64,000 nt of DNA from Plasmodiophora brassicae (GCA_036867785.1 CP145413.1:1302001-1366000); one strand, 5' to 3'. Shown: positions 1-10,787, numbered from the stretch's first letter. A program made the numbers and translations. The notes: generated from the sequence alone by a model not told the origin.

Positions 1-1
1 C

Positions 2-139
2 AACCGCGTCGGCGTCGAGATCGCCGGCCAGACGATCCACCTTCCGTCGCCCGTTGCTGTTCCCGATGGCGCCGCACCTCGCTCCACTCCAGGACCCGTC
101 CTCGGCGAACATACCGAACAGATCCTTTCCAGTCTCTGA
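2..139 (+). CDS. CaiB/BaiF family (class III) CoA-transferase, C-terminal end
   Basis: Only the last 45 codons are in the window, ending in TGA at 137-139. The residues end in PGPVLGEHTEQILSSL. The P-x-LGEHT-x-x-IL signature closes class III CoA-transferases such as formyl-CoA transferase and the mitochondrial succinyl-CoA:glutarate CoA-transferase SUGCT. These enzymes move CoA between carboxylic acids through an Asp-linked intermediate; the active site would lie upstream, outside the window. It converges on the minus-strand family copy A, with only about 42 bp between the two stop codons. Which CoA-transferase it is cannot be told from this tail. Confidence 0.7.
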   Translation, partial: NRVGVEIAGQTIHLPSPVAVPDGAAPRSTPGPVLGEHTEQILSSL

Positions 140-181
140 CTTTGTCACATTACGCGAGGTATCAAGTAGAATACATGCTGC

Positions 182-1734
182 TTAAGTGTTTATTGCTGGC
201 GCTGGGGTACTTGGGGACCCGGACGTCGCGGAAGGCTTCCTCGGCTTTGGTACAATGGCGACCACTCCGGATTTGGACGATGGCCGGCTGGATCGCGGCC
301 TGAACATGGCCACCCGGAAGGCGCTGTCCAGTGCACGTCCGCTGTAGGACAACGAGAAATAGGTCGTCCAGCCCCATGGCGTGTACATGAATGAGGACAC
401 GGCCATCAGCAGAGTGCCAGTGCAGATCATGAGCATCGACAGGGCCATGCCCAGGGCGCATCGGCTCAGTCGCCGCAGGATCGTGTCCATACGTGTCACG
501 TGGCCGGCCGCTTTGCTCGTCTGCTCCTCAACTTTACGAACTGTCCAGTAGAAATGCAGTACGCCAAACAGAACGTGCACGCCGACCGTCAGCTGCAGCA
601 GAAATATGACGACGGTTACAACCGTCGCAACGATCGGCTCGCTGTGGTACATTGCAAGCAGGACACCGAATGCAGTGTCGATTACAATTGGGACCGTCGT
701 AAGCAGGACAAAGACAACGGGGTAATCGCCACGAAGAATGCGAGTCAGCAGGGCGTTCGAGACGACGAAGGGCGATACGTGTCGCATCCAGGTCGATGCC
801 GACAGCATGGACGACGCGAAACTCCACCCGCCGAGCAGGGTTGCGAAGTATTCGACAACGGGGAACGGCAGGTTCGGCGTGCTGTAGTACCCGCCGATGG
901 CCAGTACGACGCCTGACAGTGTGGCAGTGACCATCTCGATGGACAGGACAGCGTGCGATAGGTCGAATGACTGCCCGATGAATTTCACCAGCCTTAGAAA
1001 CGAACGCCTGCCTTCTGCGACAGAGTTCCTGTAATCGGCGTTAAGAATGCGCATATGGCATGCAAAGTACACTGCAGCCTGCGCCCCCGATACAATCAGG
1101 AGGGCACTGGGCAGGATCCGGATGAACAACTGGTACTGCCACGACCCGAGTACGGCCTGCCAGACATTATCGTCGGGGGAGACGGTGGCGTTCTGCCCAG
1201 GACCATCCCTGATGAGCGCTGTGTACATGTCGCTGCTGGGTCCGATGCGCAGGTACATCATTGGAAGGTGACGAGTCCTACAGCCCTGACACCCATCACT
1301 GCTGTACATGACGCGGGATGGCGTCTCGTCTAAGGTTGGGTCTGTGGACCGGACCCGCCTCAGATATCGTCGGGGACGGTCAAGTACTGTGTGCACTTAC
1401 ATATGAGAGCGGCGGCGTCAGTGGCGTATAGCGACAGGTATCGAGTTTCGTGGGAGCAGCCGCCCAGCGTGGCTTCAGTCGTAGCGAGAATGATGGCGCC
1501 CGGGGCGCGCAGTGAGGTTGGTTTACACAGGTCGTCTGTGTACAGGACAACAGGGCCGCTGCACGTTGTATTGGGGTCGCCCGGTTGCGGCCCGATGAAC
1601 GCGGTGACGGTCGTCATGTACAAGTCCAACCCGGCAAGCGGACTGCCGAGTGCCGCCGATGGGATTCTCATCGAACCGTCAACGACTGCAGTACACGCCA
1701 CAAGGAAGAGCGCCGCCATAGAAATTGGCATCAT
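182..1734 (-). CDS. PA-like ectodomain / seven-TM family protein, copy A
   Basis: Two exons (1401-1734 and 182-1341) joined over a 59-bp GT-AG intron (1342-1400) give 497 aa. The start at 1734 puts a hydrophobic signal sequence (MMPISMAALFLVACTAVV) at the N-terminus; an in-frame ATG at 1851 exists but its extra residues are not hydrophobic. After the signal comes an ectodomain of about 120 residues with PLAGLDLY, GPQPGDP, a first Cys in DLCKPTSL and a second in GGCSHETRYLSLYAT. This layout resembles a protease-associated (PA) fold, but that is only a suggestion. About seven hydrophobic segments follow, ending in GRALDSAFRVAMF and a Ser/Pro-rich tail. The family is not one I recognise. The body is nearly identical to copy C, while the last 40 or so residues match copy B. 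Confidence 0.75.
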
Positions 1735-2099
1735 CGGTGTAATAGGTCGCCGTTCACCACGATCCGTATCGGCAATTGATCCGCGATACGGTACTAGGCT
1801 ATCGTCCACCGATAGATTGACCTTCAACAGATCGATATCTAGGATCCTCACTGTTGCACTCGAGCACCAGTGTGCTATCGCGGGACGCGACGCTCGAGAC
1901 CTGTCCAGACTCCAGGTACGTAAAGAGAGAACGTCGGGCCTTTATTGACGACGTCAGGCTCTGATGGCAGCGCACTGACAAATGACAACCATGGCATCTG
2001 TGTCACGTACGACGAGTCTGAAAGCAACATGGCTATGTAGGTGTACCATGATCAAGCACCAGACGCGGTTCGTCAATACTTCTCGAGACATGCATATCG

Positions 2100-3670
2100 T
2101 TAAGCGTTTATTGCTGGCGCTGGGGTACTCGGGTACCCGGACGTCGCGGAAGACTTCTTGGGCTTTGGTACGATGGCGACGACTGCGGGTTTGGACGACG
2201 GCCGACTGGATCGCGGCCTGAACATGGCCACCCGGAAGGCGCTGTCCAGTGCACGTCCGCTGTACGACACTGAGAAACAAATCAACCACCCTGCTGGTGT
2301 GTACAGAAACGCTGGCGATAGAGCGATCAGGACGGTCCCAGTGCAGATCAGGATCGTGGATAGAGACATGCCGAAGGCGCAACGACTCAATCGTCCAAGA
2401 ACCGTGGCCATCCCTGAGGCAGTCCCAACAGCATTGCCCGTTCGTGTGCGCACATCGTGGACGGTTATGTAGTAGCGCACGACTCCAACGAGGACGTGCA
2501 GGCCGACTGTCAGCTGAAACAAGAAGACAACCGCCGAAACACTAGTTGTGACAGCGGGCTTGTAGTAGGACATCGAGAACATGATACTTGCCGCTGTGTC
2601 GAAGGCCACCGGAATTGCAGCCAGGACGACGAACGTAATTGGATAATCCCCTCGTAGAACGCGATTCAGCAGCGATTTCGATGCGACGATACGCGACAGA
2701 TGTCGGATCCAGACTGATGCCGACATCAACGATGACGCGAAGCTCCAGCCGCTGAGCAGCGTGCTGAAGTATCCGACGACGGGGAACGGCAGGCGTGATG
2801 TGGTATAGTACCCATCGACGGCCAGGATAACACCTGACAGCGTGGCAGTAACCATCTCGATGGTCAGAACCGCCTGCGGCAGACCGAACGACTTCCCGAT
2901 AAACATTGCCAGCCTCGGCGCAGATCGGCGAGACTCTGGCGCAGCGATCTTGTACCCGCTGTGGATGATGCGCATATGAGCAGCCAAGTAGGCGGCAGCC
3001 GTCAGGCCAGACCCGGTCAGTACAGCGCTTGGCAGGACCCGAACCAGAATCTGACACTGCCATGACGAAAACATGGCCTGCCAGACGTTGACATCCGGGG
3101 ATAGGGTGACATTGTTCCCAGGGGAGGCAGTGATGAGTGTGTTGTACATGCCGGTGCTGGGGCCGACTGCCAGGAATAGCATTGGAAGGTCGCGAGTGTG
3201 GGCACCTCGCGACCCGTCATTGGCGTATGCCACGACGGATGGGACTTGGTCCACCAATGCCACTGAAGGGAAGACAGCGGTCAGGTATCGTGCGGGAAAG
3301 CAAATACTGCCTGGCACTCACAGACGACACCTGACGCACCGGTGGTGTATAGATTTAGATACTTGGTTTCAAAGGAGCATGCGCCCATTGCGACTTCCGT
3401 CGACGTAATGACGACGACACCTCCCGGGGCTTGCATGTTGTTTGGTTTGCAGATGTCACCGTCGAAGAGAATGATGGGTCCGGTCCGGGTGTTGTCGGGA
3501 TCGCCGGCCTGGGGACCCATAAAGGACGTAACCGGTGCTGCGTACAAGTCCAGTCCAGCCAAGGGACTCGCCGGCGACGCCGACGGGAACGTCATCGAAC
3601 CGCCCACGACGTTGTTGACCCAATTTGTGATCACCAGCTGGCACACCATTACCGACAGCATAGAGGGCAT
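2100..3670 (-). CDS. PA-like ectodomain / seven-TM family protein, copy B
   Basis: Exons 3322-3670 and 2100-3262 with a 59-bp intron (3263-3321) in the same place and phase as in the other copies; 503 aa. The chosen start (MPSMLSVMVCQLVITNWV) supplies a signal-like hydrophobic stretch; a longer start at 3775 is possible. The ectodomain keeps PLAGLDLY, DICKPNN and ACSFETKYLNLYTTGA. The membrane part keeps the paired helices around LPFPVVGYFSTLLSGWSF and the closing GRALDSAFRVAMF. It is the most divergent of the three left-hand copies, except for its C-terminal tail (SRPSSKPAVVAIVPKP), which is nearly the same as that of copy A. Function unknown; probably a receptor or transporter in the plasma or endomembrane. 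Confidence 0.72.
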
Positions 3671-3935
3671 CAGGCACAGTATAATCCAGGTGTCCGCTCG
3701 ATTCGTTCGAACGGTAGGGTACCCAGGTTCGATCAGCTGACGACTGCTTATATCGTGTAGATCCCGTCTTTCCAATGAAACCCCGGGCGATTGGGGCCCC
3801 CTAGGGACCGTAGACGCCTCGGTGTGGTTGCCACATCCTTGACGTCCACCATTTTAGGAAAGGACATGAATCACGGTTTTCCAGTGTAGAAGTTGGACGC
3901 TTCTTTGACGCCGGTACAAATCCAGTACTGCTGGA

Positions 3936-4030
3936 TTTACTACAACCCGAAAGGCGCTGTCCAGAGCGCATCAGTTGTAGGGCAACGTGAACCATAAAGA
4001 AGCGGCCCAATCGCCGAAGAGCTAATTCGT
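3936..4030 (-). pseudogene. decayed fragment of the PA-like/seven-TM family
   Basis: On the minus strand this stretch reads LPYN*CALDSAFRV, which matches the family C-terminus (LSYSGRALDSAFRV) apart from an in-frame stop. About 40 bp upstream a second short match (LRRLGR) corresponds to the LRRLSRC segment of copies A and C. The sequence normally lying between the two is missing, so the copy has an internal deletion as well. It sits between copies B and C and is best read as the remnant of a fourth tandem gene. Confidence 0.6.
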
Positions 4031-4220
4031 ATTTCAATCGGTGGAACGTTGCCGGTAGGATACATAGTAAAACCTGCCTGAACATCGACCTATTAATTGT
4101 TTGCAAACTGGTGTCACCATCAGTTTCATCGTGGGAATAATTTACAAAGACGTGTAGAGGTTTGTATTGCAGTTTACTGACACACGAGCTCACCTACATC
4201 CTTGGTTATATAAACATGCC

Positions 4221-5749
4221 TTACTGCTGTTGCTGCTGCTGGTTTGAAGTCTTGGACGTCGGCGCAACTGCAACGACAGTGTTTGGTTTGCTTGGAGATT
4301 TGGCCAATCGTGGTTTAAACATGGCGACTCGGAAGGCGCTGTCCAATGCACGTCCGCTGTAGGACAACGAGAAACAGGTCGTCCAGCCCCATGGCGTGAA
4401 CATGAATGTGGACACGGCCATCAGCAGAGTGCCAGTGCAGATCATGAGCATCGACAGGGCCATGCCCAAGGCGCATCGGCTCAGTCGCCGCAGGATCGTA
4501 TCCATAGGCGTCAGGTGGCCAGCCGCTCTGCTCGTCTGCTCCTGAACTTGGCGTACTGTCCAATGGAAATGCAGTACGCCAAACAGAACGTGTACACCGA
4601 CCGTCAGCTGCACCAAGAATATGATGACTGATACGACCGTCGCAACGATAGGCGGGTTGTAGTACATCGCCAGCAGGACGCTGGATGCAGTGTCGATTAC
4701 AATTGGCATCGTCGTAAGCAGGACGAATACGACGGGGTAATCGCCACGCAGAATGCGAGTCAGCAGGGCGTTCGAGACGACGAAGGGCGATACGTGTCGC
4801 ATCCAGACCGATGCCGACAGCATGGACGAGGCGGAACTCCACCCGCTGAGCACAGTGATAAAGTATTCGACAACGGGGAACGGCAGGTTCGGCGTGCTGT
4901 AGTACCCGCCGATGGCCAGTACGACGCCCGACAGTGTGGCAGTGACCATCTCGATGGCTAGGACAGCGTGCGGTAGGTCAAATGACTGCCCGATGAATTT
5001 CACCAGCCTTAGAAACGAACGCCTTCCTTCTGTGACAGAGTTCCTGTAATCGGCGTTAAGAATGCGCATATGGTATGCAAAGTACACTGCAGCCTGCGCT
5101 CCCGATACAATCAGGAGGGCACTGGGCAGGATCCGGATAAACAACTGGTACTGCCAAGACGCGAATACGTCCTGCCAGACGTTGTTGTCGGGGGAGACGG
5201 TGGCGTTCTGCCCAGGACCATTACTGATGAGCGCTCGGTACACGTCGCTGCTGGGTCCGATGCGCAGGTACATCATGGGAAGGTGTCGAGTTCTGCACCC
5301 CTGACAACCGTCACTGCTGTACGTGTTGAGGGATGGGATCATGTCTACGGTTGGATCTGTGGATCGGACCCGCCTCAGATATCGTGAGGGACATCCAATT
5401 ACTGTGGGCACGTACAAATGACAGCGGCGGCGTCGGTGGCGAATAGCGACAGGTATCGAGTTTCGTGGGAGCAGCCGCCCAGCGTCGCCTCAGTCGTAGC
5501 GAGAATGATGGCACCGGGGGCACGCAGTGAGGTTGGTTTACACAGGTCTTCTGTGTAAAGGACAACAGGGCCGCTGCACGTTGTATTGGGGTCGCCCGGT
5601 TGCGGCCCGATGAACGCGGTGACGGTCGTCGTGTATAAATCCAACCCGGCAAGCGGACTGTCGAGTGCCGCCGATGGGATTCTCATCGAACCGTCAACGA
5701 CTGCCGTACACGCCAGAAGGAATAGGGCCGCCATAGAAATTGACATCAT
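4221..5749 (-). CDS. PA-like ectodomain / seven-TM family protein, copy C
   Basis: Exons 5416-5749 and 4221-5356 around a 59-bp intron (5357-5415); 489 aa. The signal sequence, both ectodomain cysteines (EDLCKPTSL, GGCSHETRYLSLFAT) and all hydrophobic segments are intact. It is nearly identical to copy A through the whole body, including sequence upstream of the chosen start. At the VAMF motif the similarity stops: copy C continues KPRLAKSPSKPN and ends in a run of six glutamines encoded by a CAR repeat. Either copy C or copy A has therefore exchanged its 3' end. Function unknown. Confidence 0.75.
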
Positions 5750-6359
5750 CGGTGTAATAGGTCGCCGTTCATCACGATCCGTATCGGCACTTGATCCGCG
5801 ATACGGTACTAGGCTACCGTCCACCGATAGTTTAACCTTCAACATTGGGATCCTCAGTGTTGCACTCGAACGCACGTCCTCTATCGCGGGACGCGGCCGC
5901 GCCCCAGTCCAGGTGTGGGTCTCCGATAAGCGTAACGCCTATATCACTGTAGGCACCAATTCCCAGGGAACGGAAGTGGAAGGTGAAGAGTACGAGCACC
6001 TCCAGACCTGCCGTGGTATGACCTTTAATGGCCACAGGTTCTGATGGCAGCACACAGTCCAATGATTACGGTGGCATCTGTGCCCTTCACGTTCACGTAC
6101 GACGAACTAGATGTACAATGAAGTACCGGTCGAGGTGCGTCGATACGTCCGATTGCCAGACAGCGTGTCTGTGTTGGCCCCCTCCAAGCTCGGTGCGCGC
6201 ACGATGACAGTACATGCAGGCGCGCTCTAAATCGGGAATCCGCCAATTCCGGTTCCACTAAATCGGGCACGCTGCCCGATTCGGCAATTCTCTGGCGGTG
6301 TCAAATACCTATCAGCCTGCTGGTTGCACAGTTCATTCGCTATATTGTCAATACCGCAG

Positions 6360-7082
6360 ATGGCACGTCATGTTCAAACCGTCCTGCTGGCCTGCGTCAT
6401 CATCGCTTCGAGCATTTCCTGGGCTAGCAAGAACGATCGCGCCAACGCCAAGTTCCAGAAACGGCTAGAGGGCCACGTAAAGAGGTTCGTAATTGGGCAA
6501 GGGGTCGCTCTGGCCGCTGGAGGAGGCGCCTTTGCCACGACTGACAAGGAGGGTCATCGGCGGCGCCCGAACCCATCCGATCTGGACGATATGACGCCGA
6601 TGAACTTCGCTGCACACGCGGCTGATATCTACTCGAAAGCCCATTTCCACCTGGCGGTCGGCGAGGGCCTCACCCACTGGTGGAACCATGGGAAACGGAG
6701 CGAGCGCCATCTCACTGATGGCAGGACGGCTCAGAAACTGGCTATTGCCGGGGCCTCCGGCCTACTCATCCCGTCTGTGTCGGCGCCGTTTCACTTACTC
6801 TGTGCTGGATACTACGGCCTCAAGGCTTTGATGAAGTACGGGTACCACCAGCAGAAGCGCCTGCTGAAGAAGGCGGTCGGCCACGTACCCATTGCATTAC
6901 GACAGGGCGCAGCGAACACAGAACCCGCAATGAAGATACGCCCCGAGGCGCCAGTAGGCGCCCGGAAGCGCAAATCTCGGTCGAAGAAGACGAAATCCAA
7001 GCCGCAGAAGTCATCCGCCATTGTTGCCGCGTCCACTGCCCTGTCCTTCGTCGCCGTTGCCGTTGTCAGTCTCGTGATTTGA
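6360..7082 (+). CDS. secreted or membrane-anchored protein of unknown function
   Basis: Single exon of about 240 aa from the ATG at 6360; an in-frame ATG at 6324 would add 12 residues. The start at 6360 begins with a clear signal sequence (MARHVQTVLLACVIIASS). The middle contains a weakly hydrophobic stretch (LAIAGASGLLIPSVSAPF). A strongly basic segment (ARKRKSRSKKTKSKPQKS) is followed by a C-terminal hydrophobic helix (AFVAVAVVSLVI-like) ending at the stop. The layout fits a type I or tail-anchored membrane protein. I recognise no family. It lies about 0.6 kb downstream of copy C and is transcribed away from it. Confidence 0.55.
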   Translation: MARHVQTVLLACVIIASSISWASKNDRANAKFQKRLEGHVKRFVIGQGVALAAGGGAFATTDKEGHRRRPNPSDLDDMTPMNFAAHAADIYSKAHFHLAVGEGLTHWWNHGKRSERHLTDGRTAQKLAIAGASGLLIPSVSAPFHLLCAGYYGLKALMKYGYHQQKRLLKKAVGHVPIALRQGAANTEPAMKIRPEAPVGARKRKSRSKKTKSKPQKSSAIVAASTALSFVAVAVVSLVI

Positions 7083-7291
7083 ATCGTACTCGGTATCGTT
7101 TCTGCAACCCCTGTCTATAAAACGGCGACGCTATCGCGTCTATGCATGGACAAAGGGCAACAATGCGTGTTCTTTATTTGAGGTTGCAAACGAGGACATC
7201 AGGCGCGAATGCCAGTGAAGCGTCAATGCCGGCCAGAAGGAAACAAACCGAAACGAAAGTGCTGGGACGGCGTATAGGGAAGGATGTGGGA

Positions 7292-8388
7292 TCACGTGCG
7301 AGAGGTGAGCGGCGCGGCACTGCCGCCTTCAGCGTGGGCGCTGAACTTGGAGACCACGGCAGCGGATCCGGCTGGGCCCTTGCTGTGGGTGCCCGTGGTG
7401 CCAGTCGATTTCTCATGCAGGGTGCGATCCAGGCGCGTCGTCATCGTGAGGCTGACGCGAAGAACGAGGAACTCCATGATCTTCCAGACCGTCATGGGTG
7501 GGCCCCAGACCTTGAACTCGCTTTCCAGCAGGTCCAACACCATGGAAACGATCGGCTCGACCAACATGATGGCGATGCTGTAGATCGGCGCTTGAATCCG
7601 CTGCATGCATGTCAGTGGCCAACCGGTATTGCAATTTGGATAACGACGCGAACCTTGTCTTTGATCAGCTCGAGCTTGGTGGCCGAGGCGATCGTGATGA
7701 GGAGAATGCCGATCGTGATGCCGACTTCCGCAATCCACTGATGGTTGTAGTTACCCCAGGTCAGGAACAGATCGCCGGCGTATCCGAAGGTTCGGACGGC
7801 GAACACGGTCGGCGACACGATCGACTTGAGCACGATGATCTGTTCGATATAGGAAATGCCGCGCGGCACCGTCAACGTCGCGAAGTGCCGACAGATCGTC
7901 AGGATCCTTGCTGTGAACAACGTGATCTGCGACAGGTACAGCGAATGCAACGTCTGCGAAATCGCAATCTCAGATATGGGGCGATGGGCAGGCATGCCGA
8001 CCGTGGGCAACCATGTAGGACAGGGCGAAGTGTGTGGAGTACGACACGCCTGGGGCATCGCAGGTGGCATTGAGCAGGTCCCCGATCAGGAGCGTGAACC
8101 AGATCGCGACCAGGGCGAACTCGATAAGAACGATCATGTTGGGCAGGGGGCGATCCGCGCGAATCAGGCACTTGACAGCACGCGAGTACTTGGTAAAGAG
8201 GTCTCTGGAGTTCGACACGATCATGTAGCAGATGGCACCGGTCACGGCACAGTCTTTCAGATCACTTGATCAGGCACCCTTCCAGATCGCATGGACATCG
8301 CCTTACAGGCAGCATTGTCGACCCTTGAGATGGGGACGAACGTGGTCAGCGACCCACTGCAGGGCAGCGCCGGCAGTGGATCAGCCAT
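7292..8388 (-). CDS. multi-pass membrane protein, probably 6-7 TM, four exons
   Basis: Four exons (8307-8388, 8012-8253, 7654-7953, 7292-7600) separated by introns of 53, 58 and 53 bp give 310 aa. The first intron has strong ends (GTAAGG...GAAAG) and links MADPLPALPCSGSL to a hydrophobic run starting YCAVTGAICYMIV. Further hydrophobic segments include MIVLIEFALVAIWFTLLI, VGITIGILLITIASA and IYSIAIMLVEPIVSMVL. The C-terminus is polar and Ser/Gly-rich. The topology would suit a 7TM receptor-like or carrier protein, but no diagnostic motif is visible. The donors of introns 2 and 3 (GTTGCC, GTTCGC) are weak and were chosen because they restore the frame at the usual intron length. Confidence 0.5.
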
Positions 8389-8632
8389 GTCGACCTGTTG
8401 GTCGAAAACCCGTCACGACACGTGGACCGTTGTAAAACTTGGATGAATAAAACTGTCACGGGATCGATGGTGTGTGCCTACAGACAGTCAGTGCGTTTGG
8501 ATGCGATAACAGTCGCTTACGGTCACACTTGTGACGGAACGTGCTGTTCCCCACGCAAGTACATGCGGCGAGCCACAGACCGCACGCGGACGGGAAGCAT
8601 GACGTTGAAGATCCCCCAGCAGGCATCGAAAA

Positions 8633-8680
8633 CGCAGGCCGCCCGAGAATGCCTGGAAGTTCCTCCATGCCTGCGACGAT
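8633..8680 (+). repeat. 48-bp direct repeat, upstream copy (second copy 9190-9237)
   Basis: The 48 bases here are identical to 9190-9237, which lie inside the exonuclease gene and encode its QAARECLEVPPCLRR segment. The second copy is in a conserved stretch of the enzyme, so this upstream copy is probably the derived one. The surrounding 8389-8822 shows no convincing gene. Confidence 0.85.
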
Positions 8681-8822
8681 TTTCTCCGCCGGCAGTCAAA
8701 CGAGCATCGGCAGAAGCGCTAAATCTGGGTCGAGAATCGGCGCGCGCGGAACTCCGTGACGGGTCAACGCGCAACCGCGGCGACGCGAAATTCAATCGTC
8801 ACTTTGCAGAACGCACGTCGGC

Positions 8823-9428
8823 ATGGCGAACCCGGGCAAGCGCGCTGCGCGATATGTTCTTATCCTCGATTTTGAAGCGACATGCGGCCCAAACGTTCCG
8901 AACAGCGAGCAGGAAGTGATCGAATTCCCTATCGTTGTCGTCGACACGTTGGAGCGTCGGATCGTATCGGAATTCCGGTCGTTCGTCCGCCCTCTTCTGC
9001 ATCCGATCCTCGACGGGTTCTGCACCGATCTCACTGGCATCACTCAGGATCAGGTTTCCGGCGATTCCGTTCCCACACTACAAGAAATTCTGCCGCGTGC
9101 GGCCGAGTTCGTCGAATCGTTCATCGCGCGGGACCGCAACGCTTTCATCGTGACGTGCGGCGATTGGGACCTAAGGACACAGCTGCCCTCGCAGGCCGCC
9201 CGAGAATGCCTGGAAGTTCCTCCATGCCTGCGACGATATGTTAACCTGAAACGCGACTTCGCCAAGCTCTACCAGCGCAAGCGTCTCCAATGCTTCAAGT
9301 CCATGATGATGTCGCTGGGACTGACCATTCAGGGTCGGCACCATTCTGGCATTGATGATTGTCGAAATATGGCCAGAATCGTCTTGCGAATGCTGGACGA
9401 CGGTCACGTCTTTCGATACAAGCAATAA
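8823..9428 (+). CDS. 3'-5' exonuclease of the ERI1/ERI2/ERI3 (DEDDh) type
   Basis: Single exon, 201 aa. The DEDDh active-site set is visible: Exo I DFEATC (D and E), Exo II around CGDWDLRTQL (D), and Exo III with HHSGIDDCRN (His and Asp). The order and spacing, followed by ARIVLRML, match the ERI1 family, which trims structured RNA 3' ends (histone mRNA, 5.8S rRNA, or small RNAs). No SAP domain precedes the nuclease, so it is closer in layout to the short ERI3-like members. The start is the first ATG and leaves only about ten residues before the first strand, which is normal for the domain. Part of its coding sequence (9190-9237) is duplicated 560 bp upstream. Confidence 0.85.
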   Translation: MANPGKRAARYVLILDFEATCGPNVPNSEQEVIEFPIVVVDTLERRIVSEFRSFVRPLLHPILDGFCTDLTGITQDQVSGDSVPTLQEILPRAAEFVESFIARDRNAFIVTCGDWDLRTQLPSQAARECLEVPPCLRRYVNLKRDFAKLYQRKRLQCFKSMMMSLGLTIQGRHHSGIDDCRNMARIVLRMLDDGHVFRYKQ

Positions 9429-9839
9429 CTCGGCGGACTGTCCCCTTGCTGATGTCAAGGACTGTCGTCCCGAGCACTTCTCGCGGTACCTTTCTGATGT
9501 TGAGACGCGGCTCTCCCGATATGAGGCAGTGTGAACTTTGTCGTTGGAACTCTGGACGAGCAGTTCCTGGTTAAAGTCTAACTGGGCGAACTGCGTACAA
9601 TAATGTTGAAAGGGGTCGTCTGTAGTGTTTAGGCTAGGGCGTCGGATTGAGACTGTGTGTTCGAGCACGGTAGTCGGGACCAGGAACGGGGAAATGCCAA
9701 AGCGTGACGGCGGGGGCGCGCCATGACCGGGACGCGCGTCCAAGATAACGGTAGCACTGGGCGCAGGCGACAACCCGGGCGCATGCCCGGAGACACGTTT
9801 CCAGCTGGGCAAATTCAACCGCTAACGCCTGCATGCCAA

Positions 9840-10722
9840 GAGACAGCAGTACGACCCACGACAGGCCGTCCTTGGCGCCGCGCATGCAAACCGTGGCTGG
9901 CGCAGATCGTTCGCCAGCACTCTGAATGGGTCGACGAAGCGTCGTTGGTCATGAGCGACCTGCGCGGGTACATAAGTGAAACCTAACATTGCCACATTGC
10001 GAATTGTTGACACCTGCGGCAGGGCAGTTCTCGCCGTCCAGGGCCTGGCGTCGATTGGTGATCCGGGACGGACCGTGACGGCTTTGTGCGACCGGCTCCA
10101 CATCACTGGCAAGCGATAAGTGACCCACGATCACCGTCATGGCCTGGCGGATGTCCTCGAGCGCAACAGCTTGGGCGATGCCGGCGAGGTCGTGCAATTG
10201 TCTCCCCATGACGTCGGCACGATCGGCATCCCGGATCTCCGTCCAGGACCTTGATCCGACTGTCGACGTCCAGATGTCGTGTGTCAAGGCGCCCTGGAAG
10301 TCCCTGTCAGCGACACCTATTCGCATTCGCTCGACAGGATTGCCGCCGGTCCCCAGCATGTACGATGCGACCAGGTCGGCGTACTGTGTCCCGGAATGGC
10401 AGATCGTGGACCTGGTGAAACGGTTCGCCGCGTCCCTGGACCGTACACCCTGGTTCCACTTCCTGTTCATCGCCACGATGAACGACGTGCGGCGGTCGTT
10501 CTGGCACAGTGCTCGGGCGGTTGCCGAGCGGGAGGGCGTGTCGCATGCGCTGACCAGCAACGGGTTCGCGGTCGGCGCCGTCATCTCGGTGGCGTAAGAG
10601 CGCTCGCGGTCCAGGCGGCAGCGCTGGCGTAGCCGTTGCAGATGATGTTCCCGGACGAGGAGTACCCGGTCGCGAAGACCGGGGTCGAGTCCAAATGGTC
10701 TGGACGGCAACCTTGGCCATGA
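9840..10722 (+). CDS. hypothetical multi-exon protein, boundaries uncertain
   Basis: Plus-strand segments with strongly GC-ended codons can be linked by short introns: a part ending LVMSDLRGYI near 9975, a part with VLAVQGLASI (about 10023-10055), a part with ADVLERNSLGDAGEVVQL, and an exon with TPWFHFLFIATMND and ALTSNGFAVGAVIS. The last part, MMFPDEEYPVAKTGVESKW, ends at TGA 10720-10722. The gene then converges on ChaC, 65 bp away. I cannot name the family. The minus strand is also open for 260 codons here (9949-10731), but its codon use is poorer and it looks like a shadow. The N-terminus and introns should be treated as provisional. Confidence 0.35.
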
Positions 10723-10787
10723 ATCGGCCATGTTGAAGCGAAGCGAGCTGAATGGCGATCGCCCTCTCTTCTTCGTCGGGGTTGAGT

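Noticed and set aside
182-1734. GPCR assignment for the PA-like/7TM family
   Set aside because: Seven hydrophobic segments alone are not enough; no class-specific GPCR motif is visible.
7954-8011. A 43-bp intron ending at 7969 in the multi-pass gene
   Set aside because: The next CAG gives a 58-bp intron in the same phase, nearer the usual length.
10400-10640. Resemblance of ALTSNGFAVGAV to the C-terminal region of WASH complex subunit 4
   Set aside because: The match is about a dozen residues from memory, and the gene is far too short for that family.
9949-10731. 260-codon open frame on the minus strand
   Set aside because: Codon use favours the plus strand over most of this stretch, and the plus frames contain more natural protein sequence. 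It is probably a shadow.
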